NCBI GenBank assembly: GCA_013398615.1
Contig: VZSR01000520.1
Span: 31,817,175-31,881,174 of the forward strand
Direction of reading: 5' to 3'
Origin: Brachypodius melanocephalos
Taxonomy: Eukaryota; Chordata; Aves; Passeriformes; Pycnonotidae
DNA length: 64,000 bases
Under the pieces are notes generated by a model. The model saw only the letters and a program-made list of their open reading frames with translations, was not told the DNA's origin and ran no database searches. Made by a program: the position numbers and the translations under genes. Shown here piece after piece: positions 1-12,804 of the stretch. Within the stretch, counting starts at the first letter, position 1; every line of letters begins with the position of its first letter.

Positions 1-2473
1 GGATTCTACACCATAATCCCAAATCCAAGTGTCACTCACTTATAGGGATTCTTCTTTTTACCTAGATACAATTTAATGTATGAAGCAAGTAAGGAAAGGA
101 GCATAGTTTTAGAAAATCTTAGCATGACATAAAGCTACATCATCATTGGGTCAACTTTAAAAAATCCATCACTTTAACTTCATGATATACAGGATGGCAA
201 CTTGGAAGAATGGTCCACACCGTGTTATAGAATCAGTGTCTCTTAAATGCTCAAATGACTGGCTAAATGTGATGAAATAGTGTAAGAATAACCACAAACT
301 GTCAGAATTCACAGTTGTTTCTTTGGGGTTTTTTTTATGGTTGGCATAAGTCTTGTCTCAAATTTTCCTGAGCCTGCTTTACCCCTTGAACCTTGCCTAG
401 CAGTTTTTCCAACTTCAGATGTGTTAGAGGGGTGTGGTTAATATAAGGGTACTTATTGGGAGAGTAGTTTTCTCATTCCTGACTCTTCCTGGTGTGTGAT
501 ACAATGCCAGAATCTCTGAGTTTTCATGTAATTTTTGTAGAAATTGAGTATCTCTCCTAAGTCCTTCTTCTGTTTAGCAATGCTGTGATTATATTCCTAC
601 TTCTTAGAGAGAGATGTTATTCCTTTTCTCCTCTGTTTGTGAGGCAGTTTCCTCTCTCTGCCATTGATCTGAGATGGAATGTATTCCTCCAAAGCCAACA
701 AAAGTACTCCACTTCTGATGGCACGATCAAACCTGACATCTTGTCACAAATGTGAAGTTTAGACTACTGACACTTACTACTGCCAGTGTTGCAGATGATC
801 TCACTATTCTAAAAGCAAATAAATAAAGAATTGTTTATAAGGGATAAAAATATGTCCTTTGGAACTTCTTTGGCCTGAGAAAAATATTTAAAAAAAACTT
901 CTCCAAATGTTTGGCATTCACGAGGAGACAGGTCTCTGACAGAGAAGCAAAATGAGCTAACAGCATAAACTGCCTTCAGGAGCTGGGAGCACTAAGAAAT
1001 GAATGTCCTGGCTTTGCTGCAATGGAAGAACTTTCATGACCAGAAAGCACAAATTCTCTGTGTACCTTCCTGCTATGTTGGAAAGATTTATTCTGGGTAG
1101 TATCTGAGGGAAGTATGCAATTGCAGTCCATCAATAAATTGGGAAATGCTTCACAGTGGCAAACAAATAATGCTATAGATAGCAATACTCCATATTTCTC
1201 TATCTGCTTTAATTTTCAGTTTTTAAAAGTGCTTAGCATGGCATGCTTTAATTAAACCTCTGAAATGCCTTCTAAACTAATAAGTAAACTGAGCCTAATT
1301 TTAGAAATGGATAACTATGATAAAAATATTTGCATTATTTACCAAGATCATTTATCAACAAAGAAAGAGAATCAAAGTCACTGGATCCCAAACCTTTGTT
1401 TTTATCACTTGTGCCTGTCTCCTGTATTATTTTTTATCTGTTTCATAAACTATATTTGAAATGGTTTCAGGAACCACTGGAACTAACATTACACACTCCA
1501 CAGAAATGTAGTCAAAATGTAATTTAGTAAAGGAAGTCAGCTGGAATGAGTCAGACCACAGTTCCAACTCAGCCTAATTACCTGGGTTGTTTTCCTCTGT
1601 TAGCAAAGAGCAATGATAGGTTTCACAGGAGTCAGATGGCAACTACAAAAATAGACCTTGGGAGTTGGAGAAAGAGAACTCAGTGTGGCTGCCACTAGAT
1701 GGTAATGAGATTAAATGCTGCCTGTTCCTGTGGGTCTGGCTCAACAGTCCGGCTTCTGCTGGGGGAATTATCATACCCCAGTGGTGCAAGTGGTCCTGCA
1801 CCTAAACTGCAGTGGAATTCTCTGGTGTACAGAGGAAAAATGGAAAATTATTCACAAAAGCTTGTAATCAAAGCATTGGAAATGACAGCACAACATACTA
1901 TGTTGATCTAACGCAATTACCTGCTTGATATGTGTAGCCTAGATGTGCATAAAGCTTGGGCAACTAAAGCTCAAAGTGGTTGCACTGTGGTTTTCTTTTT
2001 TCTTATATAATAGGTGAGGGCTTATACTCAAACTATCTCAGATTTCCTGTGTAATGTTTGTCATCTTATTTACATGTGGACTCATGCTTTTTTTTAAAAT
2101 TCTCAGATTGATTTAAGAGTAGTCAAACCCTTTGTTTTGAAAGTGGCCTGTTTCCAAGCCAACACTGTTGTGAACTAAAGCTTGCAAGAAAGGTATTCTA
2201 AAATGAATTAAATGAAAAGCTGAATAAAAACATCAAACCTCAAACACACAAGAAAAGAAAAAAAAGACACAGAACGAAAAAAATCAAGAACATTCTGATT
2301 TTTTTAATGAAAAATCAGATTTTGAATACTTAAAAATAATTTTGTTATCTTAAGGAAAGAATAGAAAGTATAGCAAAACTCTCAAGTTCCCACTGTCAGA
2401 ATCTGGTAATTCTTTCAAGCTGTTTATATTTATATTTCTAAATACTGTTCATTTTTTACAAAATCCAGCTGTG
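1..2473. other. Unique AT-rich non-coding sequence
   Basis: I recognise no gene, RNA or repeat here. The part at about 1545-1850 is slightly richer in G and C and holds a 70-codon open frame (1699-1911), but no splice context, homology or codon pattern supports coding. An A-rich stretch at 2245-2290 is simple low-complexity DNA. Confidence 0.6.
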
Positions 2474-2531
2474 CTTTACCCCTTACAAGTGGCAGCAGCA
2501 TTCTTTACCCCTTATAAGTGGCAGCAGCATT
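2474..2531. repeat. 29-bp direct tandem duplication, two copies
   Basis: Two adjacent 29-bp units (2474-2502 and 2503-2531) begin CTTTACCCCTTA and end GGCAGCAGCATT. They differ at a single base (C versus T in the middle), so the duplication is recent or conserved. It is probably a replication-slippage event of no known function. Confidence 0.9.
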
Positions 2532-3640
2532 CTGAATCCTAGTAGCAGTAAATTTTGTGATCAAGCTCAACATTTCTACCCTTCCCACCACCCTCAGTGA
2601 ATTTGAAGCTTGAAGATCTTTCATAAGCCTAATTTATGGACTACTAAAAGGCATTTCAGAGCCAGAAGTAAAATATATAGAGTGGAAATCCTTTAGTAAC
2701 TGGTGCCTACCTAAAATGAATAGAGATGTGGCTATAAATCAAATGCAAACATTAACTTTTGACATCAAAGGACAAGACAATGTCTTCTTCTGACCAGGAA
2801 AGTGGTGGGTTAAACTTATTTATAGTACTTCATATCTGTTTTCTTCCTGGATTGGCCTCTCCCTTCACACACTTGTGTCATTTTTTCCTTTCTACTTCTG
2901 TTGTTTCTCAACACCACAATTTTTTTCCATCTGTCCTTGTCACCTTTAGCAGAATTGTGGTCCTGCTGAAGGGACTCCAAAGGAAGAGTTTGATGTCTAA
3001 CAAGGACAACAAGTTCTAAGAAACCTGCTTAACACAGAGGACAAATCATAACCATGGTATAATTTTCAGTCAATTTGATTATGTCTCTGAAGCTTGAGGT
3101 ACCTGGCTGATTCACCGTTCCTACGGACAAGGGGTGGAGAGAGGAAAGGATGGCTGGGCTGCCCCCATCTGTGACAGCTTGGCAGCGATGCTGCAGCTGC
3201 TGATTCCAAAGGGAGGGGAGCGCTAAACCCCACTGCTGGCAAATCTACATCTGCAAAGGTGGCATTTCCACATGTGCCAGTAATTTGTAGGTGAAATGTA
3301 TGTGCCTGCTTTGGACAATGATAAAGTACTACCTTTACCAACAATGAGAAAACATAAATGAAAGAATTCACAGTAAGCATTAAATACCCTCAGTATTTGA
3401 TCACAATCCCTCTTTTGGTTTCAAACTAAATAGTAAGATTTTTTTTTACTGCTTTATTCTATCATTGTGTCTACCTGTTTCCTTTCCTCATCTTTTCTCT
3501 TATAAGCAAAGCAATAAATGACTAATTCTACTACAGTGTTTTGCCACGGTGATGTGGAAATTTAAATTAAAAGAATATGATCTCCTGGCTAGCTTCTGAG
3601 GCCAACTGTCTGGATTTTTTGCTAATATTCAAAATATTTT
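2532..3640. other. Unique sequence with one GC-richer patch
   Basis: Mostly AT-rich unique DNA. A patch at about 3090-3260 is clearly richer in G and C than its surroundings and lies under a 104-codon minus-strand open frame (3066-3380) with a run of alanines. I do not recognise the peptide. No splice sites or start context make it a gene. Confidence 0.55.
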
Positions 3641-3773
3641 CTCTGACTTGTAGTGTTACCCTGGATAGGTCACATTCTATCTCTGCTTTATCTGTACAAT
3701 GAAGATAATATTTTCTGGATGCATAGAGAAACTATAATGCTTAGACCATTTGTTAGAAAAGTACTTTGAGACC
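3641..3773 (+). repeat. Probable ancient MIR-type SINE remnant
   Basis: The order of motifs follows the core and 3' half of MIR-family SINEs. There is a CTTG..GTGTTACCCTGG-like segment, then a CTCTGC..TATCTGTACAATG segment, then GATAATA, and finally AGTACTTTGAGACCC, matching the usual AAGCRCTTTGAGA element. It is heavily diverged, as expected of an amniote-age tRNA-derived SINE. The orientation is plus. An alternative is chance similarity in AT-rich DNA. Confidence 0.5.
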
Positions 3774-4440
3774 CAAAACAAAATGTAAAATATTCCTCTT
3801 CAAAGTGACAGTGTAATTTCTTCCATCATTATTGATGTCTCTGGAGATATTATAAATCAATAGCTGAAAGGGAAAGGGTATGAGAAAAAGTTCTAGGAAA
3901 ATAAACAATGGAAAAAAAAGGTAAAAAAGAAAGAACAACAGAATTGTTAAATGAATAAAGAAGGTTTACTTGAATTCTTAAAGAGAACTATCTGGACTTA
4001 CGTGGGTGTTTCATCAAGGGGTCAGGAATAATATGAAAGGAGCAAAGACAAATTGGAACTGTAGAATACTAGTGCAATAAACCCAAATAAATCAGTTTTA
4101 AATGACCAGATTTGTGATCCTCCAGAGAGCACTGTTGCAAGAAATCCCAGTCTCATCTCTTCCTGCCCACACACATTCTTCCTAATAAGATCAAGAAGAC
4201 ACAGGCAGCTCCACGGCCTATTTGAGATTTATGCAGCTATCCAAAGGAACAGGCCCATTTCTCATTCATTTTAACCCTTCCCCTGCCCTCTCCCCATTCC
4301 ACTCAAATAAACCCAAGCAATACAGTAATGGCAGCATCTGTCATGCAGTCGTCCAGCATGAGATCTGAAAACATTTTCTTCCCAGGTGTGTATCTCCGGA
4401 GTACAGGGAGAGCACTGGGATTCCAGATGCTGGGGACCAT
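3774..4440. other. Unique AT-rich non-coding sequence
   Basis: I see no gene or recognisable element. A purine-rich stretch (about 3890-3935) gives short lysine-rich or phenylalanine-rich open frames with no coding evidence. Confidence 0.6.
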
Positions 4441-4515
4441 CATCATCATTATCATTAAGATAATGTAAGATCTGCCATATGCCAGAAATTCTAGATAATT
4501 TTACAGACATGCAGT
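4441..4515 (-). repeat. Possible MIR/L2 3'-end remnant
   Basis: Read on the plus strand, the segment CATATGCCAGAAATTCTAGAT..TTTTACAGACAT resembles the complement of the shared MIR/L2 tail (CTATGTGCCAGGCACTGTTCTA..GCTTTACA). It is short and strongly diverged, so this is a weak call. Confidence 0.35.
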
Positions 4516-7500
4516 GACCAATTGTATCTAACACTGAGAAGAACAAAGCTGTCTTTCACCTCTAAGTACTTTTTCACAAACATTTATATTCTTATATGAA
4601 AGAATCAGTAAAACTAAGTAAAAGACAAATTCTTTGGAAATAATCAAGGTTTATTTCTGCGAAGATTAAGCTGCTTATGCAATTTAAGTTACCAAGCTTT
4701 TTTGATGCAAAATATTTTTAAAACCTCATTTGACTGGAAATTATTCATCACTGTATTGATAGCCAGCACATATGCCTGATAATTTGCATTATTTCTGCTG
4801 GTGGATCAAAGTCCAGGATCATATTGGTACAACTGACTTAAACCAAATTCTTCAATATCAAAACAACCAAACCAAACCAAAAAAAGATAACCCTGAGTCT
4901 AAATTAAATGAAAGACAAGAGATTGAGAAAAGTTTCAAATTGAGACGTAAATGTTTCCAATTTAATGTATCTTCCTGTGTAAGAGTTTGCAAAATAACTT
5001 TTGCTTTATGTCTGATCTTTTTCAATATTTTCTTGTCCTTGAAATATACTGTCACAAAATACTGAAGAAATCTCCATTGCTAAAGTCCAGGACTAAGTGG
5101 TGGTATCTATTCAAATTGAGAGATTTCTTTTAACGGTAACTAAAACAAGACCTTGCCCAAATTACTCATATGGCTTTGGAAATGCTTATTCCTTTCAGTT
5201 GTTTCTTTCTCCTCACCCTCCTGATATGTTGTTTTCCTTTTTCCCACAGAGTATCTGATTAGTTTGAGACAGCAAACACTGAAGAAAACCTGCTCTTATC
5301 GTATCATGATATGACTTAAATGAGGTCTTCTCAGCCCTTTGTGTCTCATTTGATTTCAAATCAATTTTGGCTAAAGAAAAAAGTGTTTGGCAGAACCTTA
5401 CCCCATCCACTAAAATTCTGGATATCTCAGAAACAGTTCTGGTAACAACATAATCTGGCAATTTATATTATTGTCATTTTCTATAATATTTATGCATCTC
5501 TCAACTGAAACATTTTAGTTCATGGAAATGACAGATAAAAAAATAGGAACAAAAGAAAATAAGGCTAATTAGATCAAGATGCATCCAAGGGCAAAATCCA
5601 TGGAAAAGACTTCAAGTTCAAACTCAAGTTTTGCAAAGCAAGTATGACATGGGAGAGAAAAATTCAACATCAAGAATTAAAGAAGATTTATTCGCCAGAT
5701 CAAGAGGGAGACAGAAAAATGCAGCAGCTGTATGTTATACTTTCAATGATTGTGAGAGAACTGGAGAAGAGAGATAGCTTGAGAAAAGAATTTATAGAAA
5801 TCAAATTGAGACTAAAAATACAAATTTATGAACAGAAGGGTCATGTAATTAGAGAATCAAGAAAGACACTGCTGTGGCCTACTCATTAGAATGAAAAAAA
5901 CAATCTCTCACCTCTGTGGGATTGCTATACTCACATTGTTCTGTCAGATATGAGTGAAATAGGATGCTCATGCATTTTGCTGAGTTCTTCTCTCTATCAG
6001 TATATACTGCAGACACAACGGGTTGAAGTCTCAGCATTGTTGTTTCCTTCATGTCGCTTCTAGATCTACATTCTGTTCTCAACTACATATATTTTTTCTC
6101 ACTCCATGCCTCTATTGCATTGGAAAAGTCCAAGTAACAGTCTTGAAATACTGAATTGAGATGTTTTCAATGCTTCCAGTCCATGCAGATATATCCTGCC
6201 ACCACCACTGTAGAGGTTCTTCCTAACTCATTGCTTACCAGCTACATCCTAAAGGACCTACTAAGGAAAAATGTGCAAAAATTATGGCTAAACCTAATGA
6301 CAATAATAAATACTTTGGTGCAGTCAAACAAGAAAATTAATATAGACATCAGAAATAACTTTGAATGCACACAGAACTGGAGCTAGTCTTCTCCTTGCAG
6401 AGCTTTAAAATTTTATTCTTTCAATATTTGCCCTACTGGGTATCTTTCTTAAAAAAGTTACAGATAAGTAATGTGCTCAGACAGGCAGACGTTTTACTAT
6501 CATGTAAAAACTCACACACAACCTTCATTGCAACAGGTCAATCTTCAAATGTTCAGAGATTCAGTGCAGATGGTTACAAAAACAAACCCAACTTCTGGTT
6601 TAAAGTTTCTAGCAATTCTGTGGGTAAAAGTTGCCTTGAATCATTTACAGTATTTAACATTTCCATTCTGTTCAGAAATATACTGAAGATAGCAGCATTT
6701 GCTTTCAGCTAAAGCCAAAGCCAGAAATGCTGGATAAATCTCTCTGTGAAAGCCGTAAAAGCCATAGAGTTCAGTCGTGTGAGGTACTGGCTCTGATGAC
6801 TTCCTGTGAGATATAAAATTCCCTCAGTGTAGTCAGTGGGAACCAAAGAACTTAAAGTTATTTTGTCTGATTTTCAATTGCAAACATTGCAAATTAAAGG
6901 TAAAACTCCATTACATCCAGGCAAAGTCTTCCTTTTGTCAAATTACTCAGCATTACTACTCCATTGTTTTGAATGGGAACTGAAATGATATAATTTTTGT
7001 GATAAAACAACACATTCTGGAAACAAAATGGTCTTTGCTCAAGAAAGCTCTCAGCTTTCTTGAAAGTGCATTTTTCATATATGAATATTGTAAATAACTT
7101 GTTCTCATAGCAGTAAAACGTACAGCAATATTTAACTCAATAATTTCAGTCTACAAATAGTAATGGGAACTCATTTCTTTAACTTCATTTCTAGACAACA
7201 CACACAAATATTGACTGGTGTTTAATAACCATGTTTGGACTTCTTCAGTATAGTTTTGTACAATTACAGTGGATCCTGATTCCATTCTTGGAAATAAAGT
7301 AAAAAGGAGAAAATATTCAAGTATTTTTTTAGGAAGATGATTTATATCATGACTCAAAGGTTCAGGAACCAGTTATTGTTATCTGATGATACCAAGATAA
7401 GCAGATTTCTACAATAAAATTGAATAAATAGCACAATAACTAAAAACCTTCAGGAAGACCCTGAAATTAAAGTGCAGGAACATATAACTTTTGGTGCCTT

Positions 7501-10162
7501 CTTTTTTTTCCCCCCCAAAAGACGCTATTCATCACTGCAAATTACTCCACGTCACTTGACTTCCAAGTTTAAGTTTGCACTTCAGTAATGCTGGGAGAAA
7601 AAGACAGATCTTTATCTGTGATGATGAATAGAGGATTTAAAGAAAGTATAAACATAGACCTAAGGAAACCACTTCTTTTATGAAGAGGTCATTTTCTGGA
7701 CCATATTTCTAATGTCCAGAAAGAGTTTAATGCCCCAAGCTCTGTAACTCATACTCAGCACAAAACATTTCAAAACAATCTACAGTTTTCAATGCCCTTT
7801 TCAAATTATGTGAAAAGCTTAACTAAAATCTCTAAAGACACGGGAACCTCGATATGCCACACCCAATACATGGCTGTGATTGAGATTTTCCTGATGTATG
7901 ACAGTATTCTTGATACACATTCGTTATTGAGAGAACACTGGTCCTAACTGTAAACGTGTGTTTTTTCTTTATATTTGTGATTCATACTTATTGATACACA
8001 AATATTGTCTCTGATTGGGTAGTAGAAACTTGAGTTTAAGCAATTTTTGTTGCCCTACACTTAAAACTCCATGAAATAAAGAAAGACAAGGGCTTGGAAG
8101 ACTCATCACAAGCAGATCAAACAGACTGGTTTTCTTTTGATGGTGATACCTTGGGTTTGAACAACTTTTTTATTATTCTTACCTATCCTTCATTTTTCCA
8201 CTCTATCATTTCCCATCAGTGTAACAGGTTGTTTGACCTCTTGCTTTTTTGTTCTTTCTACATAAGTTGAACAAAGCTTCTTTCAGGCAGCAACACTACA
8301 TGGTTCTTTGCTGAACAATTCCACTGAGGCTGAGGTAATATCCTCAAAGATTCCTGAATTAATCTTTAAATATTTAGTTTATAACTAAGTTATTGAGTAA
8401 GTTTGACAGCTGCTGAGCCTTAGCCATAAAGGAGAGAGCAACACTGTTTATAAGATACTGATTCATTGATGCTATTCTTCAAATTTGATAGAGATTTCTG
8501 ATGTTATTTACAAATTACAAGCTTTTTGCACATTTTGCCCTAATTCACTGTAGGTGATGTTTACTTACAAATCCATGAGATTTCTTAAAAAATATGAACA
8601 ACTTTTCAGATTTATCAAATTACACCTGAGTATGATTTGCAGATTTGTTTAGAGATAGATAATCAGTTAAGAAATCTCCAATGTTTTTACTGGCAATTAT
8701 ATTCTAGGTGGACATTTCAAGTTACCACTTAAAACTGGATAAGGTAAAATTTAATTTCCAAGTCTGTTTAGGTAGTTTGTGGAGTGGTAGATGTTTAGAA
8801 TAGGAATCAAATGTAAAGAAGTGAATATTAATAATGCAATTTTTGATATTACCTGTCACTGAGGGTTTTTTTGCCCTGCTATAGCTTGGCCCTAGCCTGC
8901 TAAAGTGATTTCAGGTAGTTTCAAGTGCAACATTAGGTAAAGTGCATGCTAACAGTTTGGCAGATATGTTTAAATAATTTAACATCATATTTAAAATTTA
9001 ATGTCAACAAATGTTTGTCCAGAAATATTTGAAAACACTTTGCATGAGCATTTAAACCAGTCCTACAGACTGAGCATGAACATGTCATAGCCAATCCATC
9101 ATAGAAGATGCAGCAGTTCAGGGCAAAATGGATTTACCTGGGGTTTTTTTGAGGTCTGTTGGAGAAAGCTCATTTTTAGAACTTTATCTTTTCTAGCACT
9201 TGTCTTTCTCAGCTCAAATGCTTTTATGATCTATGTAATGCCCCTGATGTTTATCTCAAATGGAATTGTCTGAGCACTGCCAGGACTGAGAGACTCAGAA
9301 AAATATATCGTTACTTGTTTCCTCCACACCCCCTCCAAACTGAAACTGAACCCTGTGTCATCTTTTAGTGGAAAGTTTTTGGTTTGAGTTTGTTTTTTCT
9401 TGCTCAGTTGACCACAGTGCATTCACCAGGTTATAAAACACCTTTTAAAAGAAACATATGAGGCTATATCCACTGAACTCCAGCATCATTAAATATTTAT
9501 CGATACAATAGTGCATGTTTCAGTGTGAAATAAACATCAGGCTCTGCAAATTTAATAGTTTCCAGTGGAGGAAATAAAAAGAAAAGAAGAAAAGAAAGGA
9601 AAAAACCTCCCAGAGTTTCTGTAATCTCAAGAACTTGCCTTAACAAATAAATAGTTCATGATGTGCCAAAACTGAATTGCCAAATGATTGACCACATCCT
9701 ATATTGCACAAGGAAAAGGCTGCTGTTGTTTTTACAAGTGTGTTTCATTCAGAGTTTGACTTCATTGTGTAAATACTATGGAGCTTGCTTTTCAAAATTA
9801 ACCTTTATTATAGATTAGCTGTAGACAGGGTTTGAGGGGGAAGGAAGCACAGAAATTAGGGGACAGGAGCACCCCAGAAAGTCTTAATCCCATATTTCCT
9901 GAACTGGAATTACTGAAAAAAAAAAAAAAGTTCTAGGGGACATAGAACAAAGAAATATATTTTAAAAACTGCTTGTTTTTACATCTGAAAAGCAACAAGG
10001 GAAAAATAGTCTCTCTCTATATATATATTTGCAGGCACTAGATGGAATTTCCAGGGTAGCAGATAAGTATATGTTACTAAAATCCTACTGCAGTGGAAAA
10101 AATTTAGATTCATTTTTTCCAGTCAAAATGTTCAAAGGATATTTAACAATTTTAAACAGATT
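4516..10162. other. Long unique AT-rich interval
   Basis: No gene or interspersed repeat is recognised in about 5.6 kb. Local items are a K/E/R-rich open frame at 5644-5889 that reflects purine-rich DNA, a perfect short hairpin at 7039-7063, a purine-rich stretch at 9570-9605, and a 14-A run at 9916-9929. Overlapping frames at 6365-6712 (up to 115 codons) have no supporting features. Confidence 0.6.
7039..7063. repeat. Perfect 11-bp hairpin with 3-nt loop
   Basis: The arm TCAAGAAAGCT (7039-7049) is followed by CTC and then its exact complement AGCTTTCTTGA (7053-7063). There is no T-run after it and no gene beside it, so no terminator or RNA role is indicated. Confidence 0.85.
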
Positions 10163-10312
10163 AAAAAAAAAAAAAACCAAAAACAACAACAACAACAAAA
10201 AAAAAAAAAAAACCAAAAAAAAAACCAAAAAAAAAAAAAAAAACACCAAAACAAAACAAAAAAAAAAAAACCAAAAAAACCCAACCCAAAAACAAACAAA
10301 CAAAAAACCCCC
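10163..10312. repeat. 150-bp A/C-only low-complexity tract
   Basis: Every base from 10163 to 10312 on this strand is A or C. Long A-runs are broken by CC, CAACAACAAC, CACC and AAAC/AAAAC units, and the tract ends in CCCCC. It lies about 50 bp from the 3' end of the neighbouring CR1. CR1 elements do not normally end in poly-A, so the tract is probably an independent slippage product or the decayed tail of an unrecognised poly-A retrocopy. The lysine-, asparagine- and threonine-rich open frame across it is an artefact of composition. Confidence 0.9.
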
Positions 10313-10362
10313 TTAGATCCTGCATTTTGGTGATAATTTCACGGTGAACTCCTTGAACTGAT

Positions 10363-12150
10363 AATCACAGAGTCATAGGTTGGAAAGGATCTGTAAGATC
10401 ACCAAGTCCAAACATTACCCAAACTCAAGATTTAAACTACCAGTAAACCATGTCCCTAACTGTTGCATCTACCTGTTTTTTAACTATTCTCAGTGACAGT
10501 GATTGAACCACTTCCCTTGACAGCCTGTTCCAATGTCTGACCATTCTGTCAGTGAAGAAATTTTTCCTAATATCCAATCTAAATCTCTCTGGGTGCAACT
10601 TGAGGCCATTTTCTCTTGTCCTGTTGCTTGTTACTTGGAAGAAGAGACCCACCCCCACCTGGCTACAGCGTCCTATCAGGCAGTTGTAGAGAGTGATAAG
10701 GTCCCCTCTGAGCCTCCCTTTTTGTGGGCTAAACACCCCCAGCTCCCTCAGCTGTACTCCACAGGCCTTGTGCTCCAGACCCTTTCTCGACTCTGTTGTC
10801 CCTCTCTGGACACATTCCAATGCCTCAATGTCTGCCTTGTAGTGAGGAGTCAGAACTGAACAAAGTGTTTGAGGTGTGGCCTCACCATTGCAGAGGACAG
10901 GGGGACAATCCCTGCCCTGGTCCTGCTGGCCACACCACTATCGATACAGGCCAGGGTGCCACTGGCCTTCTTGGCCACCTGGGCACACACTGGCTCCTGT
11001 TCAGCCATGGCTGTCTGCCAGCTGGATGTAACTCCATTCGCTCTCTCTGGGTTCAGCCCCCCTGCCAGTTTTCTGCCCAGCAATAACTGCACCCATCCAG
11101 GCCAGGAGCAGCCAGTTTATGCAGGAGAATGCTGTGGGAAACAGTCAAAGGCTTTACTGAAGTCCAAGTAAAGAGTATCCACAGCCTTTCCCTCATCTGC
11201 TGAGTGGGTCACCTTGTCACAGGAGATCGGATTGGTCAAGCAGGACCCATGCTAGCTGGGTCTAATCCCCTGTTTGTCTTGCGGAGCACTCAAGATGACT
11301 CTCTCCATTACCCTGGCACCAGGTCAGACTGGCAGGCCTGTAGCTCCCCAGATCCCCCTTCCACTCTTCTTTTAGATGGGTGTCACATTTGCTACTATCC
11401 AGTCAGCTGGAAGCTCCCTGACCAGGACTCCTGATAGATGGTGGAGTGGCTCAGTGAGCACTCCTGTTGGCTTCTGAGCAGTTTCGGGTGGATTCATCAG
11501 GCCCCATGGCCTTGTGCAAGTCGTATTAGTGTTGCAGGTCTTGTACAATTTTCCCTTGGACTGCTTCATTCTGCTCCTCATCTCTATCTTCTAGAACATG
11601 GGGGAGGGTGCCCAGAAAACAACTGCCCTTGTTATTAAAGACCTGAGGCAAAAAAGCTTTAAATAACTCAGCCTTTTCTTCATCTTTTTAAACTATGTTT
11701 CTCTCCTGCATCAAACAAAGGCTAGAGATTCTCCTTAGCCTTCCTTTTGTTGTTAATGTGCATATAGAAACATGTTCATCGTCTTTTGTGGCAGTAGCTA
11801 GGTTAAGTTCTAGCTGGGCTTTGGTCCTTCTAATTTTCTCCCTGAATAACCTCATAACAATTTGTAGTCCTCTGAGTTGCCTGCCCCTTCTTCCAAATGC
11901 CATAAACTCTCTTCTTCTGAGTTCCAGACCCAGACAAATCTCCTTGTTCAGTCAGGATGGTCTTCTTCTCTATCAGCTCATCTATTGACTTAAGTGTACA
12001 GCCTGCTTCTGAACCTTTAGGATTTCCTTCATAAAGCCTTCTTGGAATCCTTTGCCTATTAGGACTGCCTGCCAAGGGAGTCTCTCAAGGTCTCCGAATA
12101 AGCCCAAGGTAGCAGTTCTGCTCACCACCCTCCTTACTTTTCTGAAAATT
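10363..12150 (-). mobile_element. CR1 LINE, 5'-truncated and internally deleted
   Basis: This is a non-LTR retrotransposon of the CR1 clade in reverse orientation. The 3' end is at 10363, with AATCACAGAGTCATAGGTTGG being the complement of the CR1 tail. Moving right on the minus strand one passes the end of the reverse transcriptase ORF (frame 10437-10820, with RRLRGDLI-like and RFRLDIRKNFF motifs), then a block with AQVAKKASGTLACI (10850-11092), then the upstream polymerase region (PADWIVANVTPI, 11372-11581), then the linker before the polymerase (WKKGQ, 11830-12075). Frames change between blocks, so it is a pseudogene. Near 11015 the sequence jumps between parts of the ORF that lie several hundred bases apart in other avian CR1 copies, so the segment carrying the catalytic FADD box is missing. 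The endonuclease end is also absent. It is incapable of autonomous movement. Confidence 0.93.
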
Positions 12151-12804
12151 ATAATTAAATATTAAAAGTTTCTGAGAAAGAGGTGTAACCTTTCTGGAAT
12201 CTATGAATAATTTTGAGAAAAGTGGGAAAAAATTATTATGAAAGTTGTCGTTACATTTGAGCCAGAAATATCAAAAAAGGATATTACATTCCTAAAATTC
12301 AATGGCTTTTCAAATTCTTTGTATGTTCCATGGTCTTCCTGCTTTGAAAAGTGAAGGACATGAAATAGCATTGAATATCTGCAAATATCTCCTTTCCAGA
12401 CTTTGGGTCTCACAGTCTGGTCCAGCCAGGATGGATTTACAAAGTATGAGGAAGATGGGGACTGACTTTTTTTCCTCCCTTACTTTACTAGGACTAAATG
12501 TTTCCTATTTTTGGATCACAAATCATAGTCACAGATCACAGTCACAGATCACAGCCATTCTCCCCTTGCCTGGATTCCAGCAGGTCAGGCCTTTCACCCA
12601 GGCAATTGCATTCTTTTCTTTCTTAAGAAATCATAAATATAAAATTTGGCAAATGATATACAATGGATTGATTGCTTATTAGAAAATCAAAGTGGAAAGG
12701 AAATCGTATAATCATTGAAGGTAATTCCTTGTTTTAATGTAGTATTTGTTACTAAAAAAATTACTTTTCCTATCCTTCCTTTACCCTGAGCGTCAGATCC
12801 TTGG
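12151..12804. other. Unique sequence with a short 13-bp tandem repeat
   Basis: No gene is recognised. A 126-codon open frame (12302-12682) lacks any known domain and is in the range expected by chance. It spans the 13-bp repeat at 12522-12554, which gives it a repetitive serine/glutamine/histidine patch. Confidence 0.55.
12522..12554. repeat. 13-bp tandem repeat, about 2.5 copies
   Basis: Units ATCATAGTCACAG, ATCACAGTCACAG and a partial ATCACAG follow head to tail, with one substitution. Confidence 0.85.

Noticed and set aside
5644..5889. 81-codon coiled-coil-like frame rich in K, E and R
   Set aside because: Follows from purine-rich sequence. No homology recognised, and stops surround it.
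10029..10316. 95-codon Lys/Asn-rich frame and its Phe/Leu-rich complement
   Set aside because: Product of the A/C-only tract. No coding evidence.
10533..11171. Plus-strand frames of 96-108 codons
   Set aside because: Antisense to the minus-strand CR1 polymerase remnant.
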